Below, piece by piece: positions 1 to 7,962 of a DNA stretch of 64,000 nucleotides. The stretch is from NCBI RefSeq assembly GCF_000155635.1, contig NZ_DS990556.1:2768413-2832412 (forward strand), read 5' to 3'. Under the pieces are notes generated by a model that worked only from the letters and a program-made list of their open reading frames with translations, was not told the origin of the DNA and did not search any database. Each line of letters opens with the position of its first letter. Position 1 is the stretch's first letter. Made by a program: the position numbers and the translations under genes. The DNA comes from Cyanobium sp. PCC 7001 (GTDB lineage: Bacteria; Cyanobacteriota; Cyanobacteriia; PCC-6307; Cyanobiaceae).

Positions 1-591
1 GTGACGGCCTGGGCCTGCAGCGGCACCCCCAGCGACTGCGTCAAGCTCGCCCTCTTCTCCCTGCTCGACACCTGGCCGGATCTGGTGCTCTCCGGCATCA
101 ACCATGGCCCCAACCTGGGCACCGACGTGCTCTATTCCGGCACCGTGAGCGCGGCGATGGAGGGCACGATCGAGGGATTGCCGTCGCTGGCGGTGAGCAG
201 CGCCGACTTCCAGTGGCGCCAGTTCGTTCCCGCCGCCGGCATCGCCCTGGATGTGGCCGAGCAGATGCTGGAGGCGGGCTGGCCGGCGGGGATGCTGCTC
301 AACCTCAACGTGCCGCCGCTGCCGGCCGAGAGCATCGGCGAGCTGCGCTGGTGCCGCACGGCGGTGCGCCGCTACACCGACCAGTTCGACCGGCGGGTGG
401 ATCCGCGGGGGCGCACCTACTACTGGCTGGCCGGTGAGGTGGCGAACGATCTGGAGGCCAAGGTGGCCGGCCCGGCCGACTGGCCCGTGGACGTGGCCCA
501 CGTGCATGGCGGCGGGGTGGCGCTCACGCCGCTGCAGCCGGAGCTGTTCTGGCGCGGCGCCTGCCGCGATCTGCCTCAGCTGGTTCTGTAG
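1..591 (+). CDS. surE: 5'-nucleotidase SurE, 5' end missing
   Basis: SurE is a metal-dependent phosphatase that removes phosphate from nucleoside 5'-monophosphates. The visible 196 residues include the family motifs SGTPSDCVKLAL (residues 7-18) and SGINHGPNLGTDVLYSGT (about 31-48), the latter forming part of the active site. The C-terminal half, ending in a typical Pro-rich HVHGGGVALTPLQPE stretch, is intact. The family usually has 250-270 residues, so the N-terminal metal-binding DDG region lies upstream of the window and the GTG at base 1 is not the true start. The 3' end overlaps the convergent DUF3611 gene by 16 bases. The family call is secure. Confidence 0.93.
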   Translation: MTAWACSGTPSDCVKLALFSLLDTWPDLVLSGINHGPNLGTDVLYSGTVSAAMEGTIEGLPSLAVSSADFQWRQFVPAAGIALDVAEQMLEAGWPAGMLLNLNVPPLPAESIGELRWCRTAVRRYTDQFDRRVDPRGRTYYWLAGEVANDLEAKVAGPADWPVDVAHVHGGGVALTPLQPELFWRGACRDLPQLVL

Positions 592-1157
592 ATCCGCTGC
601 AGCAGCCACAGGCTGATGGCCAGCCCGATCAGGTGGGCGAACAGCACCTGGGTGTTGCCCAGCACCGAGAACATCTCGATCGAGGTGATCGGCAGGCCGA
701 TCACCCGTCCGCCGGTGCCGGGCTGGGACTGGATCTGGGCACCGAAGAACCCCGGCACCTGCTGGGAGGCCTGCACGAACAGGCTGCCGGCCATGGCCTG
801 GTAGCCCACGGCCGCCAGGGTGAGTCCCGCCAGGTCGGCCAGCAGACCCCGCTTCACCAGCCGGGCGGTTTCCCCCCGGCTCGGGCGCACGGGGCTGGCC
901 AGGGCACGGCCGCAGCGCACCACCAGCCAGCTCTGCCACAGGCACCAGAGCAGCAGCAGGAACGAGAGGGTGGTGAGGGAGATGCCCGGCCCCAGCCCCA
1001 GGGCCCGGGAGGAGTTGGCGGCCAGGCGCCCGCCGATGTTGTTGAACACCAGCACGCCCACCACCACCACCGCCAGCACCAGCTGGATCCAGAAGCGCAC
1101 CCAGCCCAGACGCCGCAGCGCCGCCGAGATCAGCTGCAGATCGAGGCGGTCGGCCAT
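576..1157 (-). CDS. DUF3611 family membrane protein
   Basis: A 193-residue membrane protein with four hydrophobic segments: about residues 21-41 (after RLGWVRFWIQL), 58-80, 110-132 and 165-185. The N-terminal pattern LISAALRRLGWVRFWIQLV is characteristic of the cyanobacterial and plastid DUF3611 family, whose function is not established. I chose the ATG at 1157 (MADRLDLQ) because an upstream extension to 1253 would overlap ribF and has no family-like sequence. It is divergent from ribF, with 32 bases between the starts, and convergent with surE. No transport or enzyme motif is visible, so function cannot be assigned. Confidence 0.8.
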   Translation of the reverse strand: MADRLDLQLISAALRRLGWVRFWIQLVLAVVVVGVLVFNNIGGRLAANSSRALGLGPGISLTTLSFLLLLWCLWQSWLVVRCGRALASPVRPSRGETARLVKRGLLADLAGLTLAAVGYQAMAGSLFVQASQQVPGFFGAQIQSQPGTGGRVIGLPITSIEMFSVLGNTQVLFAHLIGLAISLWLLQRIYRTS

Positions 1158-1189
1158 GGCGGCGGCGTGAACGACCCCCCAAAGGTGCC

Positions 1190-2224
1190 ATGGGAAGATC
1201 GCCCAGGCCCGCACCGGCGTTGGGATCTGTCGCGTTGATTCCCCTGCGAACACCCCAGGAGGCCCAGCGCCCCACCGCCATCGCCCTCGGCAGTTTCGAT
1301 GGTCTGCATCGCGGCCACCGGCGCGTGATCGCGGCGGTCACCGAGCCCGCGGTGGCGGACGGGGTGCCGCTGGTGCCCACGGTGGTGAGCTTCTGGCCCC
1401 ATCCCCGCGAGGTGCTGCACGGCGAACCGCGGTTGCGGCTCGATCTGCCCAGCGAAAAACTGGAGCTGCTCGAACCGCTCGGCGTCCGCCAGCTGGTGCT
1501 GGTGCCCTTCGACAGGCAGCTGGCGGCGCTGGATCCTGAGGCCTTCGTGGACCGGGTGCTGGTGAACCAGCTCGACAGCCGCCGGATCGCGGTGGGCACC
1601 AATTTCCGCTTCGGAGTGAACCGTCAGGGCGACACCGGCACCCTGGTGGCGCTGGCGGCCGCCCGGGGGATCGAGGTGGCCGTGGTGCCGATGCTCACCG
1701 ATGGGGAGGAACGGCTCAGCAGCAGCCGCATCCGGCGGGCCCTGGCGGCGGGAGATCTGCTGGAGGCCGAGCGGCTGCTGCAGCGTCCCTACCGCTTCCG
1801 CGGCGCGGTGGTGCAGGGTCGGGGTCTGGGTCGTCAGCTGGGCTGGCCCACCGCCAATCTTCAGGTGGACGGCCGCAAGTTCCTGCCGATGGAAGGGGTG
1901 TACGCCGCCCGGGCCCAGGTGGATGCGGCTGGACCCTGGTTGCCGGCGGTGATGAACCTCGGCCCCCAGCCCACCGTGGATCCCCTCGCCCCCTCCGCCG
2001 TGGAGGTGCATCTGCTGGACCGCAATCTGGAGCTCCATGGCCGCCAGCTCCAGGTGGAGCCGGTGGCGTTGCTGCGCCGTCAGCAGCGCTTCGATGGCGT
2101 GGAGGCCCTGAGCGCGCAGATCGCCAGGGATGCGGCGCGGGCGCGCTGCCTAACCGCCGGGGTAGGCGTGGGTGAGGCCCCAGGCCATGAACGTGGCGAT
2201 GCCCCCGAGCAGCAGAATCCCTGA
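1190..2224 (+). CDS. ribF: Bifunctional riboflavin kinase / FAD synthetase
   Basis: RibF phosphorylates riboflavin to FMN and adenylylates FMN to FAD. The N-terminal nucleotidyltransferase domain carries ALGSFDGLHRGHR (about residues 32-44) and SSSRIRRAL (about 178-186). The C-terminal flavokinase domain carries GRGLGRQLGWPTANL (about 210-224) and PAVMNLGPQPTVD. The ATG at 1190 is preceded by AAAGG; a TTG at 1235 (LIPLRTP) is a shorter alternative closer to the usual family start. The last 25 residues (after ARDAARAR) look unlike the family and coincide with an oppositely oriented 38-aa gene, so the C-terminal tail may be a read-through extension. Length is 344 residues. Confidence 0.92.
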   Translation: MGRSPRPAPALGSVALIPLRTPQEAQRPTAIALGSFDGLHRGHRRVIAAVTEPAVADGVPLVPTVVSFWPHPREVLHGEPRLRLDLPSEKLELLEPLGVRQLVLVPFDRQLAALDPEAFVDRVLVNQLDSRRIAVGTNFRFGVNRQGDTGTLVALAAARGIEVAVVPMLTDGEERLSSSRIRRALAAGDLLEAERLLQRPYRFRGAVVQGRGLGRQLGWPTANLQVDGRKFLPMEGVYAARAQVDAAGPWLPAVMNLGPQPTVDPLAPSAVEVHLLDRNLELHGRQLQVEPVALLRRQQRFDGVEALSAQIARDAARARCLTAGVGVGEAPGHERGDAPEQQNP

Positions 2225-2266
2225 CACCAGCACCAGCATCGGGTTGTCCGGACCGCCTTGTTCCAT
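2150..2266 (-). CDS. Small single-pass membrane protein (38 aa)
   Basis: This reading frame encodes MEQGGPDNPMLVLVSGILLL followed by GGIATFMAWGLTHAYPGG. It has a short acidic/polar N-terminus, one transmembrane helix of about 22 residues and a short polar tail, the architecture of small subunits of photosynthetic and respiratory complexes. I do not recognise the family with certainty. It lies on the minus strand between ribF and thiE and overlaps the last 75 bases of ribF in the opposite direction, which is unusual. Its protein-like character supports a real gene, but no homology search was possible. Confidence 0.55.
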   Translation of the reverse strand: MEQGGPDNPMLVLVSGILLLGGIATFMAWGLTHAYPGG

Positions 2267-2357
2267 GGCCTTGCTGACGGGCCGCGGCCCCCGGGATTGC
2301 GCTCCAACCTAGACAGTCCTGGCGGTGCCGTCCGTTTTCATCCCTCGCCGTCCGGCC

Positions 2358-3452
2358 ATGGTGCTCCCCCCCCTCTCGCCGCAAGCCGCTGCCGACACCC
2401 CGGCGCTGCGGCGGTTGCTCGATGCCAATCTCGACCGTGCCCGCGAGGGCCTGCGGGTGCTGGAGGACTGGGCCCGCTTCGGCCTGGAGCGGGCCGATCT
2501 GGTATCCCGCTGCAAGGACCTGCGCCAGCGCCTGGGTCGCCTGCATGGGGAGGCCTACAAGTTGGCGCGCCACACCGCCACCGATGCCGGGGCGGGGCTG
2601 ACCCATCCGGCCCAGGCGGAACGGCAGCGGCCCCAGCAGGTGGTGGCGGCCAATGCCTCCCGGGTGCAGGAGGCGCTGCGGGTGCTGGAGGAATTCGGGC
2701 GCGGCATCGATCCGGTTCTGGCGTCCGAGGCCGCCGCCATCCGCTACACCCTCTACGACCTCGATGCCGATCTGCTGCGCGCCGGCCAGGGCGCTGCGGC
2801 CCGCCGCCGCCGGCTGGAGGCCTGCCACCTCTACCTGGTCACCAGCCCGGTGCCCGATCTGGACGCGGTGGTGGCCGGCGCCCTGGCCGGTGGGGTGCGG
2901 CTGGTGCAGTACAGGGCCAAGCCCGAGAGCACCGGCCCTGGGGGTGCTCCCCTCACCGATCGGGAGCGGCTGCAGCAGGCCGGAGCCCTGCGCGAGCTCT
3001 GCGCCCAGGCGGGCGCCCTGTTCATCGTCAACGACCGCATCGATCTGGCCCTGGCGGTGGATGCCGATGGCGTGCACCTCGGCCAGGGCGACCTGCCGCC
3101 GGCCCTGGCCCGGCGGCTGCTGGGCCCCGACCGGCTGATCGGCCGCAGCACCCACGCCCTGCCGCAGCTGCAGCAGGCCATCCAGGACGGCTGTGACTAC
3201 GTGGGGGTGGGGCCGGTGCAGGCCACCCCCACCAAGCCGGGCCGCCAGCCGGTGGGACTGGCCTACGTGAGTCAGGCGGCCCAGGCCTGTCCGATTCCGT
3301 TCTTCGCCATCGGCGGGCTCACGGCGGAGGGCATCGCCGCCGTGCGCCAGGCCGGTGGAGAGAGGGTGGCGGTGGTGCGGGCGATCACCGAGGCGGACGA
3401 CCCGGCGGCTGCCAGCCGGCAGCTGCTCTCGGCCCTTGGCCGCAGCAGCTGA
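2358..3452 (+). CDS. thiE: Thiamine-phosphate synthase with N-terminal extension domain
   Basis: ThiE joins hydroxymethylpyrimidine diphosphate to thiazole phosphate to give thiamine phosphate. The 364-residue protein is longer than the usual 210-residue ThiE. Residues 1-150 (LLDANLDRAREGLRVLEDW, then ASRVQEALRVLEEFGR) form the extra domain found in cyanobacterial ThiE, which I believe is the ThiD2 type, reported as a hydroxymethylpyrimidine phosphate kinase. The C-terminal TIM barrel shows LVQYRAKPES, FIVNDRIDLALAVDADGVHLGQ, RSTHALPQ, YVGVGPVQATPTKPG and AIGGLTAEGI. I chose ATG 2358 over an upstream GTG at 2325 because the family sequence starts shortly after it. thiS follows 116 bases downstream. 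Confidence 0.92.
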   Translation: MVLPPLSPQAAADTPALRRLLDANLDRAREGLRVLEDWARFGLERADLVSRCKDLRQRLGRLHGEAYKLARHTATDAGAGLTHPAQAERQRPQQVVAANASRVQEALRVLEEFGRGIDPVLASEAAAIRYTLYDLDADLLRAGQGAAARRRRLEACHLYLVTSPVPDLDAVVAGALAGGVRLVQYRAKPESTGPGGAPLTDRERLQQAGALRELCAQAGALFIVNDRIDLALAVDADGVHLGQGDLPPALARRLLGPDRLIGRSTHALPQLQQAIQDGCDYVGVGPVQATPTKPGRQPVGLAYVSQAAQACPIPFFAIGGLTAEGIAAVRQAGGERVAVVRAITEADDPAAASRQLLSALGRSS

Positions 3453-3472
3453 CTGCAGCAGCTGAGCTTCAC

Positions 3473-3510
3473 AGGCACCCCGCCGGCACCCCGCCGGCAC
3501 TCCACCGGCC
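3473..3510. repeat. Short GC-rich tandem repeat between thiE and thiS
   Basis: Three imperfect copies of an 11-base unit (GCACCCCGCCG) lie just after the thiE stop. It may reflect replication slippage; no function is suggested. Confidence 0.6.
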
Positions 3511-3568
3511 TGTGCAACCCTGAGGGCAGATGCCCGCAAGCGCGGACCCCGCCACCGTTCACCCAGCG

Positions 3569-3817
3569 ATGTCCACCCCTAAGGAGCCACCCGCCTCGGC
3601 CCCGGAGAGCGAGATCCTCATCCAGGTGAACGGGGAGCTCCGCCCCTGCCGGGCCGGCCTGAGTCTTGATCGGGTGCTGGAGGGATTGGGCTACCAGCCG
3701 CGCCTGGTGGTGGTGGAGTTCAACGGCACGATCCTGCCGCGCCAGAGCTGGCCCACCCAGGCGGTGGTGGAATCCGACGTGCTCGAAGTGGTCACCATCG
3801 TGGGAGGTGGTTCCTAG
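3569..3817 (+). CDS. thiS: Sulfur carrier protein ThiS
   Basis: ThiS is the ubiquitin-like sulfur donor for thiazole formation in thiamine synthesis. The 82-residue product has the expected core: IQVNGELRPCRAGLSL near residue 19, LGYQPRLVVVEFNGTILPR, and the ending DVLEVVTIVGGGS. The start is the ATG giving MSTPKEPP; an in-frame ATG 39 bases upstream (3530) is possible but unneeded. The chain ends Gly-Gly-Gly-Ser rather than at the Gly-Gly that must carry the thiocarboxylate, so either the serine is removed or the penultimate glycines are used differently. It lies downstream of thiE, consistent with the pathway. Confidence 0.9.
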   Translation: MSTPKEPPASAPESEILIQVNGELRPCRAGLSLDRVLEGLGYQPRLVVVEFNGTILPRQSWPTQAVVESDVLEVVTIVGGGS

Positions 3818-4814
3818 ATTTCTTCCACTCGCACCGGCCCTGTTGCCGCTCCCCGAAGCCCCGATCCCCAACGCCACCCCTCAGCAGCCACAACGCCCCC
3901 GCTGGTGGCGCCGCAGCCTGAGTCTCGTGATTCTTCCGGCTCTGCTGCTCACCCTGCTGGTGTGGGCTCCTGGCCCCGCCTTGGCCGCCAGGGGCGGCAG
4001 GATCGGTGGGGGCAGTTTCCGTTCGGCCCCCTCGATGCCGCGCAGCTACGGCGGCGGCGGTTACCGCGGTGGGGGCGGCGGGTTCGGCGGTGGCGGGCTC
4101 GGCTTCCCCTTCCTGATCCCCATTTTCGGCTTCGGGGGTGGAGGCCTCTTCGGCTTCCTGATCCTGATGGCCGTGATCGGCCTGATCGGCAACGCCCTGC
4201 GCGGAGCCGGCGGTGCTCCATCCCTGCCCGGCAACGGCGGCGGCTATGCGCCCCGGCCCGATGGTCCGGTGACCATCAGCCAGGTGCAGGTGGGGCTGCT
4301 TGCCGCCGCCCGTGAGGTGCAGAACGACCTGCGCATGCTGGCCTCCCGGGCCGACACCAGCAGCAGCAGCGGTCTGCAGATGGTGCTGCAGGAAACCACC
4401 CTGGCCCTGCTGCGTCACCCCGATCTCTGGGTCTACGCCAGCGCCGAGGTGGGCCAGGTGCCCTTCGCCAGCGCCGAATCCACCTTCAACCGCCTGAGCA
4501 TGGCCGAGCGCAGCAAGCTCGACGCCGAGCTCACCACCAACGTGGCCGGCCGGCGCTCCGCCGCTGACTCCGCCGGTGACAGCGACGCCAGCAGCGACTA
4601 CATCGCCGTGACCCTGCTGGTGGCCACCCGCCAGCGCCTCTCGATCAAGGGGGCCGGTTCGGCGGAACAGCTGCGCGATTCCCTGCAGGTGCTGGGCGGT
4701 GTGTCCGCGTCCGATCTGCTGGCCATCGAGGTGATCTGGCAGCCGGATGGCGTCGGCGAGGTGTTCAGCACCGAGGAGCTGCTCACGGCCTACCCCCAGC
4801 TCCAGCACCTCTGA
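3807..4814 (+). CDS. DUF1517 family protein with signal peptide and Gly-rich segment
   Basis: The product has an Arg-Arg-preceded hydrophobic stretch (RRSLSLVILPALLLTLLVW, about residues 33-51) followed by APGPALAA, a likely signal peptide. A Gly-rich segment (about 60-105) and a hydrophobic hairpin (PFLIPIFGF; LFGFLILMAVIGLIGNAL) come next. The C-terminal half (QVQVGLLAAAREVQNDLRML; RHPDLWVYASAEVGQVP; ESTFNRLSMAERSKLDAEL) matches the cyanobacterial and chloroplast DUF1517 family of unknown function. The start is uncertain: GTG 3807 overlaps thiS by 11 bases and TTG 3843 is an alternative; no ATG is available. The 3' end overlaps convergent larB by 32 bases. Confidence 0.8.
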   Translation: MVPRFLPLAPALLPLPEAPIPNATPQQPQRPRWWRRSLSLVILPALLLTLLVWAPGPALAARGGRIGGGSFRSAPSMPRSYGGGGYRGGGGGFGGGGLGFPFLIPIFGFGGGGLFGFLILMAVIGLIGNALRGAGGAPSLPGNGGGYAPRPDGPVTISQVQVGLLAAAREVQNDLRMLASRADTSSSSGLQMVLQETTLALLRHPDLWVYASAEVGQVPFASAESTFNRLSMAERSKLDAELTTNVAGRRSAADSAGDSDASSDYIAVTLLVATRQRLSIKGAGSAEQLRDSLQVLGGVSASDLLAIEVIWQPDGVGEVFSTEELLTAYPQLQHL

Positions 4815-5502
4815 GGATGCGCAGGGCCGCCATGGCGGCGCCGTAGCCGTTGTCCACATTCACCACCGTGAGCCCCGGGGCGCAGCTGGCGAGCATGCCG
4901 TGCAGGGCCGCCATGCCGCCGGCGCTCACGCCGTAGCCCACCGACACCGGCACGCCGATCACCGGCTGGGGCAGCAGTCCGGCCAGAACGGTGGGCAGGG
5001 CCCCCTCCATGCCGGCGCAGGCGATCAGCACCTCCACCTGCCTCAGCGGCTCCAGCTGGCCCAGCAGCCGATGCAGGCCAGCCACCCCCACATCCAGCAG
5101 CAGGTTGGTGCGAATGCCATGGCAGCGCAGGGCCAGGCAGGCCTCGCTGGCCACCCCCAGATCGCTGGTGCCGCCGCCCAGCACCGCCACACCGCCGCCG
5201 CTGGGGGGCTCCGGCGGCAACCGCCCGCTGGTGAGGCAGCGCGCACGGGGATGGTGCCGCAGGCCAAGCTCGGGCACCTGCTCCAGCACGGCCAGGGCCT
5301 TCTCCTCGGACACCCGCGTGGCCAGGAGCAGCTCGCCGGCCTCGTGCAGCCGCAGCGCGATCGCCGCGATCTGCCCGGCGCTCTTGGTCTCGCCCCACAC
5401 TGCCTCCACCATGCCCAGGCGCTGGCGGCGCTCCAGATCGAGCCGGTGCTCCGGCCCCTGGCCGGGGGATGGCGACGGTGCCGGCGAGGGAGAGTTCAGC
5501 AC
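4783..5502 (-). CDS. larB: LarB-type NCAIR mutase-like protein
   Basis: LarB carboxylates and hydrolyses nicotinic acid adenine dinucleotide as the first step of nickel-pincer nucleotide cofactor synthesis. It is distantly related to PurE. Visible family features over 239 residues are RQRLGMVEAVWGETKS near residue 22, VLGGGTSDLGVASEA, ACAGMEGALPTVLAGLLPQP and the C-terminal VPVSVGYGVSAGGMAALHGM with VNVDNGYGAAMAA. The proposed GTG start overlaps the stop of the upstream methyltransferase (GTGCTGA), suggesting coupled translation. LarC and LarE are not in this window, so whether the cofactor is made cannot be judged here. Confidence 0.85.
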   Translation of the reverse strand: MLNSPSPAPSPSPGQGPEHRLDLERRQRLGMVEAVWGETKSAGQIAAIALRLHEAGELLLATRVSEEKALAVLEQVPELGLRHHPRARCLTSGRLPPEPPSGGGVAVLGGGTSDLGVASEACLALRCHGIRTNLLLDVGVAGLHRLLGQLEPLRQVEVLIACAGMEGALPTVLAGLLPQPVIGVPVSVGYGVSAGGMAALHGMLASCAPGLTVVNVDNGYGAAMAALRILRGAGAGGRP

Positions 5503-6377
5503 CGGATCCACACCATCTCCACCAGGGCGGGCGTGACCCAGAGGCTGGCGTGGCGCTGCGCCTGCTCCAGCTCGCTGCGCAGGGCCTCCTGCTCGCTGGG
5601 GCTCCAGACACCGGCGGCCATCAGCTGGGACGGGTAGGAGGCCAGGAAATCCTGCAGCCACAGCGCCTTGGGCGCCGTGCCGGCCGAGCAGGCCATCAGG
5701 CTTCTGCCATGGGCCAGCCGGAAGCCCCGCCGCTCCAGCAGGGCGGGCAGGCGGCTGGCCACGTCCGGGTCGCCGCCGTGGTCCCGCCAGTGGCGGATGC
5801 AGCAGGCCACGAACCGCTGCAGCATCGCCCCCTGGGGGTGGAGGGAGAAGGTGTCCCAGCGGACGTATTCGTGCAGCACCAGCGCACCGCCAGGCCGCAG
5901 GGCCTGCTGCACCAGATCCAGCAGGGGGTCCAGCTGCGGCAGGAACATGGCCAGCCAGCGGCACCAGGCCCCATCCCAGGCGCCGGGGGCCGGGTGGTCC
6001 AGGCCCATGGAGCCTGCCGGTGCCGGAGCGCCGAGATCGCGCTGCAGGGCCTGCAGCTGGGGCAGGTCCAGGTGCCTGGCACGCTCGCGCAGGTGCTGGA
6101 GGTAGGGAGCGGCGCTGTCGATCCCCAGCACCAGACCGTGGCGGCCCACCAGGTCCGCCAGATCGAGGCTGGCGAAGCCTGGCCCGCAGCCCAGGTCGAG
6201 CAGCCGCTGGCCCGAGCCGAAGCCCGCCTGGCGCCAGACCCGCCGGCAGTCGTCGCGCCAGATGGCGTGCTGGCGGCCCAGGCGCTCGAGCTCCTCGCGA
6301 TCACAGCCGAGCACGTAGCTGTCACTCGGGTGGAGGTCGCTCTGGACGGTGTCGCTCTGGTGGGGGTGGGCGGACAT
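5496..6377 (-). CDS. SAM-dependent methyltransferase, class I
   Basis: A 293-residue soluble protein with the class I methyltransferase SAM-binding motif LLDLGCGPGFASLDLADLVG (about residues 59-78), then GIDSAAPYLQ and the acidic-loop region LVLHEYVRWDTFSLHP about 100 residues later. This resembles small-molecule methyltransferases of the UbiE/Coq5-like group, but the substrate cannot be read from the sequence. The ATG (MSAHPHQSD) is 6 bases downstream of the TIGR03792-like gene, and the stop overlaps larB by 7 bases, so these genes probably form one transcription unit with ispF. Confidence 0.82.
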   Translation of the reverse strand: MSAHPHQSDTVQSDLHPSDSYVLGCDREELERLGRQHAIWRDDCRRVWRQAGFGSGQRLLDLGCGPGFASLDLADLVGRHGLVLGIDSAAPYLQHLRERARHLDLPQLQALQRDLGAPAPAGSMGLDHPAPGAWDGAWCRWLAMFLPQLDPLLDLVQQALRPGGALVLHEYVRWDTFSLHPQGAMLQRFVACCIRHWRDHGGDPDVASRLPALLERRGFRLAHGRSLMACSAGTAPKALWLQDFLASYPSQLMAAGVWSPSEQEALRSELEQAQRHASLWVTPALVEMVWIRC

Positions 6378-6383
6378 CGCGGC

Positions 6384-6932
6384 TCAGAGCGGCTGCAGCT
6401 CCGCCTCGTCGAGGAGCGGAAAGGGGTTGGTGCGGCTGCCGGTGAGCTGGCGGGCGTGCTGCTCGAACCGTTCCTGAACGGCGCCCACGGCCTCAGGGGA
6501 GATCGCTTTCCATTGGCCCCGGCTGGCCCAGCGGATCAGCAGCAGCCCTTCCTCCCGCTGGGGATCCCAGAACAGCTGGCGGCCCAGAAAACCCTCTTGC
6601 CTGGCCAGCCAGGGCTCCCAGCTGGCCTGCTCGGCTTCCAGCCAGGCCTGCCGGGATCGGGCAGGCACCTGCAGCCGGAGCACCTCCACCACCTCGCTCT
6701 GCGCGTCCATCGGTGGTTGCTTGGGTGGCTGCTCGGCTCGGGGTTCGGCCATGGGGGATCGCAGGGCAGGGGTGCTGGGGGCAGGGGCCGCCCCGCCGGG
6801 GCGCATCACGGCGGCTGGACCGGTGGCCGCGGCCATCGCCCCGGGGCCAGCCTGCAGCCCCACCACGCCCAGGAGCAACAGCAGCAGCACCCCCCGCAGG
6901 GCAGTGATCCCCAGCCGGCGGAGCAGGGTCAT
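6384..6932 (-). CDS. TIGR03792 family protein, probably exported
   Basis: The 182-residue product starts with a hydrophobic signal-like segment ([19 protein letters not shown], residues 4-22), then a Pro/Ala-rich linker (about 35-75). A compact domain follows: [55 protein letters not shown]. This matches the cyanobacterial TIGR03792 family of unknown function, related in fold to antibiotic-biosynthesis monooxygenase-like (ABM) domains. The ATG overlaps the ispF stop by four bases (ATGA), indicating translational coupling. Export is inferred from the N-terminus only. Confidence 0.72.
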   Translation of the reverse strand: MTLLRRLGITALRGVLLLLLLGVVGLQAGPGAMAAATGPAAVMRPGGAAPAPSTPALRSPMAEPRAEQPPKQPPMDAQSEVVEVLRLQVPARSRQAWLEAEQASWEPWLARQEGFLGRQLFWDPQREEGLLLIRWASRGQWKAISPEAVGAVQERFEQHARQLTGSRTNPFPLLDEAELQPL

Positions 6933-7414
6933 GGCCGCTGCAGCAGGGCCACCGCATGGCAGGAGATGCCCTCCTCGCGTCCCTCGGCGCCCAGGCGTTC
7001 GTTCGTGGTGGCCTTCACCCCCACCTGATCGGGCTCCAGCTCCAGCCGCTGGGCGATGGCCGCCTGCATGGCCGGGATGTGGGGCTTGAGCTTCGGCCGC
7101 TCCGCCACCACCACCGCATCCAGATTCACCACGCTCCAGCCCCGCTGTCGCACCAGCGCCATCACCTGCTCCAGCAGCACCAGGCTGTCGGCACCCTTCC
7201 AGCGCGGATCGTCCGGCGGGAAGTGCTTGCCGATGTCGCCCAGGGCGAGGGCACCGAGCAGGGCATCCATCAGGGCATGCACCAGCACGTCGGCATCGCT
7301 GTGGCCGTCGAGTCCGAGCCCCTCGGGATGGTGCAGCTGCTGCCCGCCGAGGATCAGGGGTCTGCCGCTCACCAGCCGGTGGATGTCGTAGCCATTGCCG
7401 ATGCGCAGCTGCAT
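6929..7414 (-). CDS. ispF: 2-C-methyl-D-erythritol 2,4-cyclodiphosphate synthase
   Basis: IspF forms the cyclodiphosphate of the methylerythritol phosphate route to isoprenoids, the precursors of carotenoids and the chlorophyll phytyl chain. The 161-residue length is typical. Motifs are GNGYDIHRL (metal-binding Asp10 and His12), [37 protein letters not shown] and the C-terminal [17 protein letters not shown]. The ATG is preceded by a gap of about 30 bases from nfeD, and the stop overlaps the next gene, so ispF heads or continues a minus-strand operon. dxr of the same pathway is elsewhere in the window (54801-56051). Confidence 0.96.
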   Translation of the reverse strand: MQLRIGNGYDIHRLVSGRPLILGGQQLHHPEGLGLDGHSDADVLVHALMDALLGALALGDIGKHFPPDDPRWKGADSLVLLEQVMALVRQRGWSVVNLDAVVVAERPKLKPHIPAMQAAIAQRLELEPDQVGVKATTNERLGAEGREEGISCHAVALLQRP

Positions 7415-7447
7415 GGGACGTTCCGCTCTGGGTCTCCGGTGCGGTCC

Positions 7448-7900
7448 TCAGTGTCCTGCAGCGCCGGTGCCGCGGGCGTCCGGCAGCACCTGCAGATGGT
7501 TGCCGTCCCGTCCCATCACCGTCACGGCGGAGCCGGGCGGCAGCGGGGCGCCGGCCTCCAGGCAGATGGCGGCCCAGCTCTGGCCCTGCCAGCGCACCCG
7601 TCCCTCCGGGCTGCCGTCGAAGCCACCGATCACCTCGGCCCGCTGGCTGCGGCTGCTGGCGGGAATCGACCGCTCCCGGCTGCGCCGCTCCCAGCCCCGC
7701 AGGGCCAGGAGCCCCAGGCCGCTCAGCACGGCAAAGGCCGCCACCTGCAGCAGCGGCGGCCAGGGCAGCAAGGCACTGAGCACCGACACCACCAGAGCCG
7801 CCACCGCCGCTTCCAGCAGGCCGTCGAATTCGGCCCCGAGCCATTCGATCGCCAGCAGGCCCAGACCCACCGCCAGCCAGATCAGGGACGCCAGGGCCAT
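7448..7900 (-). CDS. NfeD family membrane protein
   Basis: NfeD-type proteins pair an integral membrane region with a C-terminal OB-fold and usually act with SPFH proteins in membrane organisation. This 150-residue short-type protein has hydrophobic segments at about residues 4-20, 28-48 and 52-70, then a soluble domain with ERRSRERSIPASSRSQRAEVI and the OB-like GRVRWQGQSWAAICLE and GSAVTVMGRDGNHLQV. It is transcribed away from the SPFH gene at 7963 with 62 bases between starts; this divergence, rather than the common co-directional pair, still suggests a shared role. Confidence 0.8.
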   Translation of the reverse strand: MALASLIWLAVGLGLLAIEWLGAEFDGLLEAAVAALVVSVLSALLPWPPLLQVAAFAVLSGLGLLALRGWERRSRERSIPASSRSQRAEVIGGFDGSPEGRVRWQGQSWAAICLEAGAPLPPGSAVTVMGRDGNHLQVLPDARGTGAAGH

Positions 7901-7962
7901 CGGGTCGGGTGGTGGGGAGGCTCCATGCTGCCTAGCTTGAGGCCTCTGCTGCTGCTCCGGCG

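Noticed and set aside
2225..2357. TPP riboswitch before thiE
   Set aside because: The spacer is too short and lacks the conserved CUGAGA-type elements.
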